Shown: piece after piece, positions 35,724 to 45,695 of the stretch
Position numbering within the stretch: position 1 is the stretch's first letter
How the letters are laid out: each line of letters opens with the position of its first letter
Assembly (NCBI GenBank): GCA_019787685.1
Contig: JAHNUO010000002.1
Location: 1,178,001-1,242,000, forward strand
DNA: 64,000 bases
Reading direction: 5' to 3'
Origin: Chiua virens
Lineage: Eukaryota; Basidiomycota; Agaricomycetes; Boletales; Boletaceae
The notes under the pieces: generated by a model
Seen by the model: the letters and a program-made list of their open reading frames with translations, nothing else
What the model was told of the DNA's origin: nothing
Databases searched by the model: none
Position numbers and translations under genes: made by a program

Positions 35724-36555
35724 ATGGACGAATACGTTGTGCTGCTCCTCGCCGACTCGAATCTGCCCACTGGCTCGTTCGTCGCCTCCGCTGGCCTTGA
35801 GTCTTTCCTAACGCACGGTTTTATCCCGCCCCCGCGCAGTGGCCCCCTCCTTGGCTTCGTCCACGACAGTCTCCATTCCTATGCACACTCTGCACTCCCC
35901 GTCGTCTCAGATGCACATCGCATCGTAGCCACCCCTCCAGACTCCTGCGATCCACGCCGCCCCCTCGCCGACCTCATCGCCCTCGACGCGCTCTACGAGT
36001 CCATCACCCTTAACCACGTCGCTCGCCGTGCTTCTACCTCTCAAGGTGTCGCCCTCCTCACCCTCTACTCGAAGGCCTTTGCACCATCATCCTCGTCGCC
36101 AGTCGCTGCGCTTGTCGATCAGCTCAAGCTCGCCGTGCGCCGCGGTGATACACATGGCCACCTTCCCCTCTGTTGGGGCGTCCTCACCGGCGCTCTCGGT
36201 CTCTCCCTTGGTGGGTGTCTCATCTCGTCTGACCATCCCTTGCTTATCTGTCTCAGATCGTGCGCAACATCTTGCCCTCTTTCTCCACGCACGCTCCCTC
36301 CTCTCCGCCGCAGTCCGTATGAATACCATCGGCCCTTATCTTGCCCACCAACTCTTGCTACGTGACGTACGCCCCCTCATCGACACGCTTCTCACTGAGT
36401 GTAGTTCCATCTCTGCCGCCGTCCTCACCGATAATTCCCCCAATTCCGCGCATACCGATGAGTTACCTCTGAACGGTCCCGCCAATACGTGGCCATTAGG
36501 TGAAATCCTCGCTATGAGACACGATTTACAACACTCGAGGATTTTCAATAGTTAA
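35724..36555 (+). CDS. Urease accessory protein UreF
   Basis: UreF acts with UreD and UreG to load nickel into urease. ATG at 35724 starts MDEYVVLLLADSNLPTGSFV, the hallmark UreF N-terminus, followed by SAGLESFLTHGF. Later come ALYESITLNHVARRASTSQG and HLPLCWGVLTGALGLSL. One intron, 36211-36256, joins this to DRAQHLALFLHARSLLSAAV and RMNTIGPYLAHQLLL. The end is DLQHSRIFNS. Length (about 260 residues) fits fungal UreF. Urease itself is not in this window. The stop is 48 bp from the convergent eIF3f stop codon. Confidence 0.93.
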
Positions 36556-36603
36556 TTTATCTGCGACGTTCGTTGTACGCGCCGCATTTTTACTTTTAGA
36601 TGC

Positions 36604-37746
36604 TCATGCCCCACCCGCCAGTGCCAACCTGGCCGCGATTTCGGCTTGCCCTCTCACCAAGTTTGCCAGATACGACACCATGACGCTATCTTGCAGCGTC
36701 GTTGACCAGCCACCTTCCTCGTCGGGTGCTACACCGAGCACATTCCACAAGTACTTTCCGAGCGCAGGATCTGGGGGAACCTCTCCACGAAGGATCGCCT
36801 GGACGTGTGCAAGCACACGGTCGAGTGCATTGGAGGTGCTCACGAGGGCCGTATGTAATGCAGGGAGAGGGGATGTAGGAAGGAATGCATTCGATGGTGC
36901 AGAAGAGGGGAGTAGAAGATCGACTGCAATAACGTGAATCGGTGGCAGACGGTGGATAGACACAACTCACGTCCACAACGTTCAGACTCGTGGAATTTTA
37001 GTTCGCAAGGGATAGGTACGAATACGCAATTCTCTGCCTTTGGAAAAACACCCACTGGGGAGCTGCATGGTGCAAGATTGGTAGATGACGGCGGAAAACG
37101 AACAAGCAACTGACCTGACATATGCCGTCACACCTGCGCCAACACCTTCTTCTGTGCCGGTATTAAGCGCAACATGCACAGCGGGGAACGGTGCAGTCTC
37201 TTGCGCGTAAAAGTTTTGGATGAGAGCAGAAAAGGTGCCCAAGCCTGCCTGGCCGCTCTCGCTGCTGCCTGTGGCATACCAACCAACGATGCTGAGGCCC
37301 TCTTTGCCCTGGGGACCTACACCGACGCCCGCGCCCGTTGTTCCAAAGGGTGCGATGGATTCGCCACGACCTTTGAGGACCATTTCATACATGGCACGAT
37401 GGTAATCGCCGTCGACGGCGACTTGCTCCTCCGTCTCTGAATGGAGGACGGCAAACGCATGGGTGACGTTGATGACAGGGGGGGAGGAGGCGGAGGTGGT
37501 GGCCGATGGAGTGCGCGTGCCTAGAAGAGTGCCGATGACGCGGTGTTGTGCATCTGTACGACGGAGGTAGTGGTCGAGGATGGAGAGAAGGGCGGTCGGA
37601 TGGATCGTGAGCGATGTCGGGCGGGGTCTTCGAGTTGTGTGAGCGACGTCGGGGATGATAACGAGGAGGACTTACGGGTTGAGATCGGGGAGGGTACGCG
37701 ACGGGTTTTGGATGGAAACCGCAGAGGAAGATGGGCCTAGCGGCAT
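36604..37746 (-). CDS. Eukaryotic translation initiation factor 3 subunit F (MPN domain)
   Basis: eIF3f is a subunit of the eIF3 complex on the 40S ribosome. Start ATG at 37746 (MPLGPSSSAVSIQNPSRTLP). After the first intron the MPN domain starts TSLTIHPTALLSILDHYLRR, then HRVIGTLLGTR, THAFAVLHSETEEQVAVDGD, YHRAMYEMVL, SIVGWYATGS and HVALNTGTEEG. Later exons give VFPKAENCVFVPIPCELKF and, after the last intron, DLLLPSSAPSNAFLPTS, with the C-terminal helices LDRVLAHVQAILRGEV and SYLANLVRGQAEIAARLALA. An extra Gly-rich loop sits before IVGWYATG. The JAMM metalloprotease residues are not evident, as expected for eIF3f. Confidence 0.93.
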
Positions 37747-37805
37747 CGTATATCAACGACGACTCGAAAAGCGGAGTTGCAATTGGCCCTTGTTTTTCGA
37801 CCATA
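37747..37805. promoter_or_regulatory. 59-bp divergent gap between eIF3f and TOM7 start codons
   Basis: Only 59 bp separate the two facing-apart ATGs. Both leaders must be very short or overlap, or the transcripts start inside the neighbouring gene. The sequence holds no recognised element. Confidence 0.6.
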
Positions 37806-38060
37806 ATGCCTTCAGAAGATACAAAGGTCACTCTTTCTCTGGTCTTCACTCGACCACTACTCATACAGACTTTCTAGGAGCGCATCCTCAAGCTCGTCGA
37901 GTTTGGCCGCACTGTGATGCACTATGGCTGGATCCCAATGATTATTTACATTGGCTATACCAGGAGTTCTCCCCAACCCATGTTCATAAAGTCCGTCACT
38001 TTTCTCTCTCTTCCCGCATCGCGCTCACCTTCCATTAGACTCATAAGCCCACTGGCCTGA
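37806..38060 (+). CDS. TOM7: Mitochondrial import receptor subunit TOM7
   Basis: TOM7 is a small tail-anchored subunit of the outer-membrane TOM translocase that modulates its assembly. Three exons: 37806-37826, 37878-37990 and 38039-38060, total 156 nt, 51 residues. Exon 1 encodes MPSEDTK. Exon 2 gives ERILKLVEFGRTVMHYGWIP and MIIYIGYTRSSPQPMF, with the conserved Gly-Trp-x-Pro and single membrane helix. The last exon encodes LISPLA. Length and hydrophobic pattern fit the family (about 50-60 residues). It is too small for most ORF filters and is cut by two introns of 48-51 bp. Confidence 0.88.
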
Positions 38061-38439
38061 CCTAGACTACACGCCTGTATTCTATAATTCGCTCACAACA
38101 GTATCCATTCCTCTCCTCTCATTCACTGCTCTAACTGCACGAATCTGGCATGGTGAACGTGGTGAGTCGTGTACCTACTTCTCTTTGCAATGATTCGATC
38201 ACCGTGGTGGTCCGGAGTGCATTGTACCGGGTCCTGAATGATTCCCGTTGTGTAACCACCTGGCCGGGCTTGGTTGGAATGGGGTGTTCTGTCGAAATTG
38301 AAGGCCAGATATGAGCATTATCAAGTTCTCCCCGTTCGTCAGTTCATGTACTCAACAAAAATACTGCAGATTTCAGATTCTTACGTTGAACACGATTCAA
38401 TGCTAGTATTAGACTATTATATGACAATATGCGCCTTCA
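38061..38439. other. Convergent intergenic region
   Basis: About 380 bp between the TOM7 stop and the RNF220-like stop codon. Probable 3' UTR sequence of both genes; nothing else seen. Confidence 0.4.
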
Positions 38440-39929
38440 CTATAGATACACTCTCCTGAGTTCTGACGCCTCCGTGATCCGCTGGCACATTGGGCAAAGT
38501 TTTGTTGAAGCGAGACACCTCAGCCAACATGTTGCGCAACATGTGTGCCAACACCCCGTTGATAACGTAGGGTCGACGTATGGTGACAGGCATATACGAC
38601 AAGTTGGTGGGGCAGGCTAACCAAGTGAGAAATGAATGACATGATAGTCAAGGGGGGAGAAACACCCACCGTGGCATTTAATTTCGTTTCCAGAGCTGCT
38701 ATGAGCGCCTCGTTGTCCCCTCGTGAACGCGCGGCCATAATAGCCATGTCTAGTTCGTCCATGTCTTCTGTGCCACGAGCTTGTCGGTCGTGATTCGATC
38801 GTCGGCCGACGGTTACAACCTCACCCACATCCACAGAAGCTCCCCACTGCGCATGCTGAACGTCTGCTTCTCCAAACTGTGCGTTCCCAAACATGGCATC
38901 ATCCGTTCCGTCAATATCGATGTCATCCTCCGTATCCATCGTCGAGGGGCGGATGTGTATTCCTGACCCTCTTAGATTCGCATTCGTGATGACCCGGGTA
39001 CGGACGCTCCCTCTATCCTCTGCATCCCAACCCGCATCGACATCGACATCGACATCGACATCTGCGTCCTCGTTGCTGAGTACGAGTCCAACCGCCCGTT
39101 CACGCTCCCGCTCGACTTGTGCACGCCGACTGTCGTGTGCAAGACACGCGTCCACATGGGCCTCCACGACATCTCGATCGCCACGAACGCGTTGGGAACA
39201 CACGGGACAAAGGATCCCTTCTCCTTCTGGGTCGACGTTACCTGCAGCGTGTCCAAACCAGGTTGCGTCCTCCTTGGCGAGCTCCTTGAGTCGGGCATGT
39301 CGTGCCTTGCGACGACGCGTAATGTATCCGATCGTATGCTCTATTGCAGCAGCAGTAGTAGTCGTGTTTGCAAGGAGTATCGTGGAGAGCGCAGAGGACG
39401 ATGCGCGGATACGAGGCAGGGGTTGGAGCGCAGTGAGAGACTGGCGTGCTTTAAGCGCCGAGCGACGCTTGCTGGCACTCGGACTGCCGTAGCACGCGTG
39501 ACAACGATGAGTACGTTTTATACGGGAGAGGATGACCAGACACGCACCCCTCCTCGAGGTCGTCCACGAGCGCCTCCGTGTCACCAATGTGTCGAATGAT
39601 GTCTTCGACGCGCTGCATTTCGAGCTCGGAATGTGCTGCGAGGAGACGGACGGGAATGAGTTCGGAGCAGGCGGGGCAGGCGCGGGTTTCGGCGCGCTTC
39701 GCTGTGGAGGCTGTTAGACGATCTGGCGGTTTTGACGCGGATACATACGTTTCTTTACCCTGGGTTGGGGGAGGTCGTCTGGCACGGGGGAGAGCGAAGA
39801 AGAGGTTCGGGCGTCGGATGCGATAACGTCCTCGTTAGCACGCTTTTTGCCACTGCGAAAAAGAATTGGTTGCCCCTGAGATGAACTAGGGCGACACGAA
39901 ACGCACTTTGTGGCTCGAGGGTGGTTCAT
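38440..39929 (-). CDS. RNF220-like RING-type E3 ubiquitin ligase
   Basis: The protein probably transfers ubiquitin to nuclear targets. Start ATG at 39929 (MNHPRATNGKKRANEDV after a first short intron). An N-terminal zinc finger reads TRACPACSELIPVRLLAAHS, followed by VEDIIRHIGDTEALVDDL. A second finger reads ILCPVCSQRVRGDRDVVEAH. A run of Asp-Val repeats (DVDVDVDVD) and an acidic/Arg-rich middle follow. The last exon, in a frame easily missed, is a C-terminal RING: CRICLSPYVDPTLSTGCWHT, CCATCWLRCL, then LCPMCQRITEASELRRVYL. Four introns of about 50 bp are needed; all use GT..AG. Domain order matches RNF220-type proteins of Agaricomycetes. Confidence 0.83.
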
Positions 39930-40465
39930 GCGGGATATAATTCGATGTAGAGGGTTCACGTCGAGCAGACGTGTTGGCTGGTCGGTTTGTGAGCAACGTC
40001 GAGAGCGACGAGGGATGGATTGCACTCACCGACGTTGGATGTACTACCCCACATTATTTCTTACAGGTCACGTGTCAAGTCAACACAGATATCTGCGCGG
40101 AAAAGACACCATCGCTCGCAATGTACGTTTCTCTCGACGGGCCACCAAGTCTCATTGGCCAAATTGTCTGCAACGCGCTCAAACGTCCTGAGTTCCTTCT
40201 CTGGTCTCGATACACCTGCCTCAGGTTTGCCGTTGCCTTTCTGCACCAGACTGTTCTTTCTTTCAAAAATGACCTACTATAAGCCATCCTTCTTCTCCCG
40301 CTTCTCTCGGCGGATTTCACTGTCATTTGCAACAATAATTTCACACTACAGCCCATCGATTCAATCGGTCTGCTTTTACATCCATTGCGTCGCCTCTAGG
40401 CCGTTCGGGAACATTCAGATCCAATGTATCTGCCGCGTAATTCCGAGTTCTAGAATCAGGTGCGC

Positions 40466-41097
40466 ATGTCGCAGACAGGCCAGCCCGGGGTGCAATATGT
40501 GTCCCTCCAGCCACGTGGAGTATCGGACGTTCTTAACTACCATGCAGACCTTTTTTTGGAGATGGGTGGTCGAGACCCTGGTAAGTCCGAGCGAACTGAT
40601 CTTGCAATATGAGGGTGGATGAATCCATGTTGACGTGCCCGATCAACGTGGGGTTCGAGAACAGGGATGAGCATCACTGCACCATGGACGGTCTTTTTCC
40701 TGGAAATATCCTTGTCGTCAGCTTGTCCTGAACAAGCTATATTGACGCGAGTCACTTTGATGTGCGGACACCCTGACGACGCCTTCCCTTTGGTGTTGTC
40801 CCTCGATGGTAAAAATGGAACACGAAACAGTTGAAGGATTCACCCTAGCACCCGTCGAACCATTTCTGCGTCGAACAGCCTCGTGGGGTTGAGAATGTGG
40901 AAGATTCTCGACGACCTTCCCCTTTTCACTATCCCCTTTTTGTTCCTGATGCGACGTCGCGGAGCGTATTCCATTCAATGCCACGGTCTCCCCTATTCTA
41001 CGAAGCCTCGCGCACATGCGCTCACTGCACCGTCCGCACTACTCGCAATGGAAATTCAACCCGAGGAGAACGAGATATGTGGACAGTTTTTGAATGA
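40466..41097 (+). pseudogene. Gene-like sequence broken over several frames (unrecognised)
   Basis: I do not recognise the family. Coding-like segments follow one another in three frames of the same strand: 40466-40609 (MSQTGQPGVQYVSLQPRGVS, YHADLFLEMGGRDPG), 40609-40728 (VDESMLTCPINVGFENRD, HHCTMDGLFPGNILV), 40724-40831 (TRVTLMCGHPDDAFPLVL), 40810-40889 (GFTLAPVEPFLRRTASWG) and about 40888-41097 (VENVEDSRRPSPFHYPLFVP, SRTCAHCTVRTTRNGN). Switching frames this often within 630 bp suggests four indels, hence a decayed gene or an indel-prone assembly. An alternative model with introns at 40581-40664 and 40809-40903 gives one intact short protein but discards two of the best-looking segments. Similar in-frame but stop-interrupted sequence extends upstream to about 40060. 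Confidence 0.4.
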
Positions 41098-41219
41098 CCT
41101 TATCCCTTGGCGCAGCCCTCGCTGAAAGAAGTACATTCGGAATCATGTTTTAAGAATGCTTGCTTTGTACAATAGTGATACAATTGTCATGTTTCTTCCC
41201 CTGCAAAAACAACTGACCC

Positions 41220-41833
41220 TCAGATGCCCGACAAACCCTTTCCCTTGCTGTCCAGGATCGCGCTTCCTCTCGTGGCGTTCATACTAAACATGGCAGAATG
41301 GAATCCTTCGCCTGATTGCTCCTTTCCCTTTTCCAACAGGATTTTGATGACTTCAACGTCCTTGGACGTCCCAAAGGTGGTGTCGAGTTGCTGCTTAGAC
41401 GGGCGACCGAGGTATCCTTGATTACCCTGTGTCGAGTGAAAGATTTCAAACGCTGATGAACGGATGAGGATGGCATCGCGAGTGTGGGGCTCGAGGTATA
41501 CATACAATCGACGACTTCTGCAAGAGGGATCGTCCTAAAGACACGACAAGCAATCAGCCAAAGGGAGTGAGCGCAAACACAGTGGGAGCATTTACGTGTC
41601 TGGACAAATGAGATCAAGTCAACATTGTGAGACATGCCCCGCGAAAACAAGAGTGGCTCACCTCCCGACTTCCATTTCTTGAACTGCAAGCCACACAGAA
41701 TGCACGTCAGAGATCGCCGCATGGATTTGTGCATCTGAAACAAATTTACCTCGGTGGGATTGACGATGAGCATGTACTCGTCGGTGGATTGCGTATCCGG
41801 CTTGTAGACGACCTTTGTGACGTTCTTGGGCAT
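41220..41833 (-). CDS. SBDS N-terminal-domain protein (Rtc3/Yhr087w-like)
   Basis: The family shares the N-terminal fold of the ribosome maturation factor SBDS/Sdo1, but is a stand-alone domain; a role in RNA metabolism is proposed for yeast Rtc3. Exons on the minus strand: 41833-41750, 41683-41662, 41599-41596, 41534-41506 and 41452-41220. They sum to 372 nt, 123 residues. Product: MPKNVTKVVYKPDTQSTDEY, MLIVNPTEFKKWKSG, DTTIPLAEVVDSFEIFHSTQ, GNQGYLGRPSKQQLDTTFG, then VEVIKILLEKGKEQSGE. The third exon is only 4 nt (ACAC) and is needed to keep the frame between KSG and TIPLAEVVD. Without it the frame breaks. Confidence 0.88.
41596..41599 (-). other. 4-nt microexon of the SBDS-domain gene
   Basis: Read on the minus strand, the bases TTTGTCCAG precede and GTAAATG follow the four bases ACAC, i.e. 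an acceptor and donor directly flanking them. Exon 2 ends in phase 1 (GGA G) and exon 4 begins G ACG ATC. Only insertion of four bases, or any length equal to 1 mod 3, makes the frame continue as Gly-Asp-Thr-Thr-Ile-Pro-Leu. The family's usual sequence at this place is Gly-Asp-Thr. Confidence 0.75.
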
Positions 41834-42031
41834 GGCAGAAAAGGGGTGGCGTTGTCGATGGATGGATGATCACAGTGAGAAAGATTCAAATGCGAAGCGC
41901 GCCTCTTATACGCCACTCACGATGACGTCTTGCTTTACGGTCTCCGGTTCAACTCGGCTTTTGACGTCACGCGACCAGTCTCGACAATGCAAACACGACC
42001 ATAGTACGTCAACGTATTGTGCCAAACAACA
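41834..42031. other. Intergenic region, SBDS-domain gene leader and MLH3 3' end
   Basis: 198 bp between two tandem minus-strand genes. It must contain the SBDS-domain promoter and the MLH3 3' UTR. No terminator-like or promoter-like motif was recognised. Confidence 0.4.
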
Positions 42032-45000
42032 TCACGGGGTAGCAACTTTCTCCCACTTTATTCCTCTTTCTTTACGCCCTCCGGTGAGGCGCGTTAAAGG
42101 AACAAGGGTTGGTCTGAAGGACAACGTCGTATCAACGAACCAATCGCTCGTAGTGAGCAGCACGCTTACCTCCCGTGAGCACACTGGAACGGGAAGACAG
42201 TCATCGACAGTTGCTTCACCAATCGCTCGCATTGTTCGATGTTCAACGGATCATTGAACATGATTGCACCTAAAAAGTTACCAAACCGTTAATAGCGGAA
42301 CATAAGGCACTTACCTCGACAAGCCTTTGAATTGATCAAGTCGACGAGCTCACGAGGACACCACCGAAGGGCCTTGAGCCACTGGGTCTCCTCATCCAAA
42401 GTCGTAGAATCATGCTGGGATGATGGGTCACGAGGTTCGAGTTCCCGACTCTCCAATGCACCAATGTATCCCTTGATGAGTTCCTGCATCTCCTTGCCCA
42501 ATAATAGCTGTCGTTCGATATCAGTCGGCATTCACAGTCCCATTTCTCGCGCGCGCACCTTTTCGCTCACAATTTCGGGAATCGCACTCACAAAGACCTG
42601 GGCATAACTACCATCAGGTTCTGTTTCGCACTCGAGCCTGGACTGTGTTTCCTTAAGCCCAGAGAACCGGAAGCCCCATGATTCGAATGCTTTCTGGAAA
42701 CACGGAAGCGCCGCGAGACGAGAAGCTTCATGTTTTGTGAGTAGCACGGGTACCGCAGGGTTCAACTGCTTCGTCTCCACGCCCCCACTTTCTTCTTGAT
42801 GGCTAAGAAAACCACGACATATTGACTTTAGGAAACGTTCAACGCGCACACGTTCGTCCGCGGCGTGTTGATCGATTAGGATGAGGGTTTTCCCGCCTGT
42901 CGCTACTGCATCGTTGCACCTTCCATCATTTTCCTCTGCACCCAAAGCATCATCATTGGCCGAATCGACGACGCATGCGATAAACTTGCGGTCTACCTGG
43001 CTAATAATTCGTGCCTTCCGTAAATCGTCCTTCTTGAAACGTGTTAGCGATGCGATGAAAGTAGACGGTCCAGGCTGACAACACCGACTGGGGATCGCAC
43101 GCGCTGTTAGACAACTTGTGTGACAATTGTGGTAAGGCCTGAAAACTCGGACGATCTGTATCCTGGGTCACCAGTGTAGGGAGGGAAGGTATTCTCGGCT
43201 CTTTAAGTGCGAAGGCATCGTTGGCCTTCCCATCGTCTCAGTGACGTAGTCCAACAAGAGGTGTGGGGATGCGAAGCATACCTGCAGGGCTTCTTGAAGC
43301 CAAATGGGCACGGGGTCACCCGTATTGTCTATATTACAACAACTTTCCTCGGCAATCAGTCGGGGTATCTGTAACGTTCGTCTACCCGAGGTAGCTCCAA
43401 TTGATTCATTCCTGTCCCTGTCCACGGTAAAATCGGTGCTTAGATGATAGGAGTTTCCCGTGCGGTTATCGAGGATAAATCTTTCTCCGGTCGATGGATC
43501 CTTCCAGACACTCTTCTGAGCATCAATCACAGGAATGTCCCCCTGTTTAAATCTTTAAACAGATTGACAGATGTACACACGAACCGAGACACGTACCGCA
43601 TGGTCGGATGCGTTCGATGTCCCACCCTTCTCAACCAGGCTGGCGCTCGATGGCGTCTTTGAGGTGGCCAAGGACTCCACTACGACCTTTCGCTTCTTCC
43701 TCCGGTTGCCATCCTCGGTGGTGTCGTGCCTTGTCTTATCGGGCGCAAAACTATGGTGAACCAAAAAAGACTGAATGGTTTCAGATAAGAAAGAAGTCAC
43801 AGCATTTTTATTCTGGTATAATGGAGGTCAGCAGGACACAGAGCCGAGGGAGAAGCGAGCATTGCCCACGTCTAGTTCGACCGCCGATTTCGAGGGTTCC
43901 AGACAGTTATCAATATGCTTCACGGGAATGATCAAATTCAGGACGTAAACCGGCTTCTTCTCTCCTTTGCGGGGGGACCGGCGTGCAGCTGGAAAATTTG
44001 ATGAGACTATCTCCTATGGCGCTGAACAGGGGATCGACAGACATGGCCGCAAGCTCGTCTCCCCTCCTTCATCATATGCCTGCAAGACGGTTAAGACAAA
44101 TAACTGTTTTCGACATGGAAATAAACCTGACATACATGTTTCGCAAACGTGCTCGCAGCAAAGCGATTGTCGATTAATCGGTGGAGATCACAGAATGATA
44201 TCGGGTGTTTATTGACATCTAGACAAAGGACAATGTATAACTAAAACTGGGGTCTAGCTCTGCGTGACTTACACAAGAATTGATATGACTTGAGCGGAAG
44301 AACTTATCAGATAGGGGAAAATTCTTCGATCACAGAATGGAAGAAATATTACCTTTGCGTACGCTCCAACGAGTGAGATAAACCCCTCTATCCGGAGCTG
44401 ACCGGAAGTGGCGGTTATCTCTTCCACACACTGGGAAATGCAAGCCCCATGACAATCATGCACGAGGATGCCAAACAGAAATACACTTTCCTCTGTGAAT
44501 GCACGGCCGTAGAAATGTCGAAATGCCGCAAGAGTGGAGCGAGTCTTGATCGGATGGAAGTGTGAGATGGACGTGAGGTGATGGAAATGGGTGCACCGTT
44601 ACCATTGGTATCTTGAGGATATGTGACTTGTGGAGGGGGTGACTTTCTTTGGTCTTGCTTGCATCCTGGAAGGAGAACGAGGTATTTGGGAACACCAGCG
44701 CATATGCCTCAACTTCTTGACGAATCAGCTCGATAGTCTTGTTTGGTGTAGGGTGAGATTGACGGCGAACGGGGAGCTATTCAATTGTCACCACACGGAC
44801 ATAGTATCAGAAGGTATGACACACATTGAAAAATGCATCACGGATCGATACGACGGTTCCGGGTGATTCTCTTCGCCAACGGATCGATGGGCCTGCATAA
44901 AGAGACTTTCCGGCCTGAGAAAACGCCTGTTAGCCACTATAGGAGCGATCCCGGAGAGGAAAGGACCTTGACAATGACAGACCAGCTTTGGCGAGATCTT

Positions 45001-45477
45001 ATTGTACGAGATGAGATCTCCAGGCAGGAGAGATCCGCCATGGAAGCCAGAGCTGTGGGCGAGACATGAATACGTGCCACGGACTTCATTTTCCCTGATT
45101 AATTACCTTCTCCTCGGAAGCCAAAGGTAGAAACCGTTTCAAGTGTGGCAGGGGTGTACGCTTTTGAAGAGTCTGAAAACTGTGAGCTAACCCGAAGGGA
45201 TGGAAAACATTGAAGTGAACGACTCACTGTACCGCCCGCGTTCTGAATCCTGTCCGATTGTACGCAAACCCTCTTTCGTGAATCCCAACCCATTGTCCAT
45301 GACCCAACAGCTCCATTCGGTGCAGTCCACGCCTATATCAATCTGCGAAGCTCCGGAATCGATAGCGTTCTGCAACAGCTCAGAGATTATGGTGGGCAAG
45401 GATGTGAGAATTTGGGTTGAACGTAGTTTTGCCCGGGTCTCCGCAGACAGTTTCTTCAAAACTGACTCGTCCGCCAT
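42032..45477 (-). CDS. MLH3: DNA mismatch-repair protein MLH3 (MutL homologue)
   Basis: MLH3 pairs with MLH1 to form MutL-gamma, an endonuclease for meiotic crossovers and some mismatch repair. Start ATG at 45477. The N-terminal GHKL ATPase shows ELLQNAIDSGASQIDI (Asn/Glu motif I), VMDNGLGF (motif II) and, across an intron, YTPATLETVSTFGFRGEALA (motif III). Later exons give GTVVSIRDAFFNLPVRRQSH and TIELIRQEVEAYALVFPNTS. The middle is poorly conserved. The C-terminal endonuclease domain carries LILIDQHAADERVRVE, matching DQHA-x2-E-x4-E, then INSKACRGAIMFND and FPFQCAHGRP, the conserved Cys-His motif. The end is about 42032 after PTLVPLTRL. More than ten short introns; central exon borders are approximate. 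Confidence 0.9.
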
Positions 45478-45695
45478 GCTAGTCTAACGAAGCAGCTTGG
45501 AATTTCTTGTGACTTAGTAGGACTCAGATAGGACGCGCGAAGGTCCTTGGTTTATTATAGACGTAAAATGGTTGGCAGAATGGAGTCCGTCGAAGGATCG
45601 GAGTCAAGTTTGGCAGGGTCACTCAATGGTGTTGTTTGGCACCTCCCATTGAAAATAAACAACTACATTTGGCAACGTCGATCGGTTGCGTGTAT
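45478..45695. other. Intergenic region, MLH3 promoter and MCC beta 3' end
   Basis: 218 bp between two tandem minus-strand genes. Probably the MLH3 promoter and the MCC beta 3' UTR overlap here. No motif was recognised. Confidence 0.4.

Noticed and set aside
38893..39492. 199-codon plus-strand ORF opposite the RNF220-like gene
   Set aside because: It is the antisense shadow of the Ala/Arg/Ser-rich coding exon; the minus strand holds the zinc fingers and RING.
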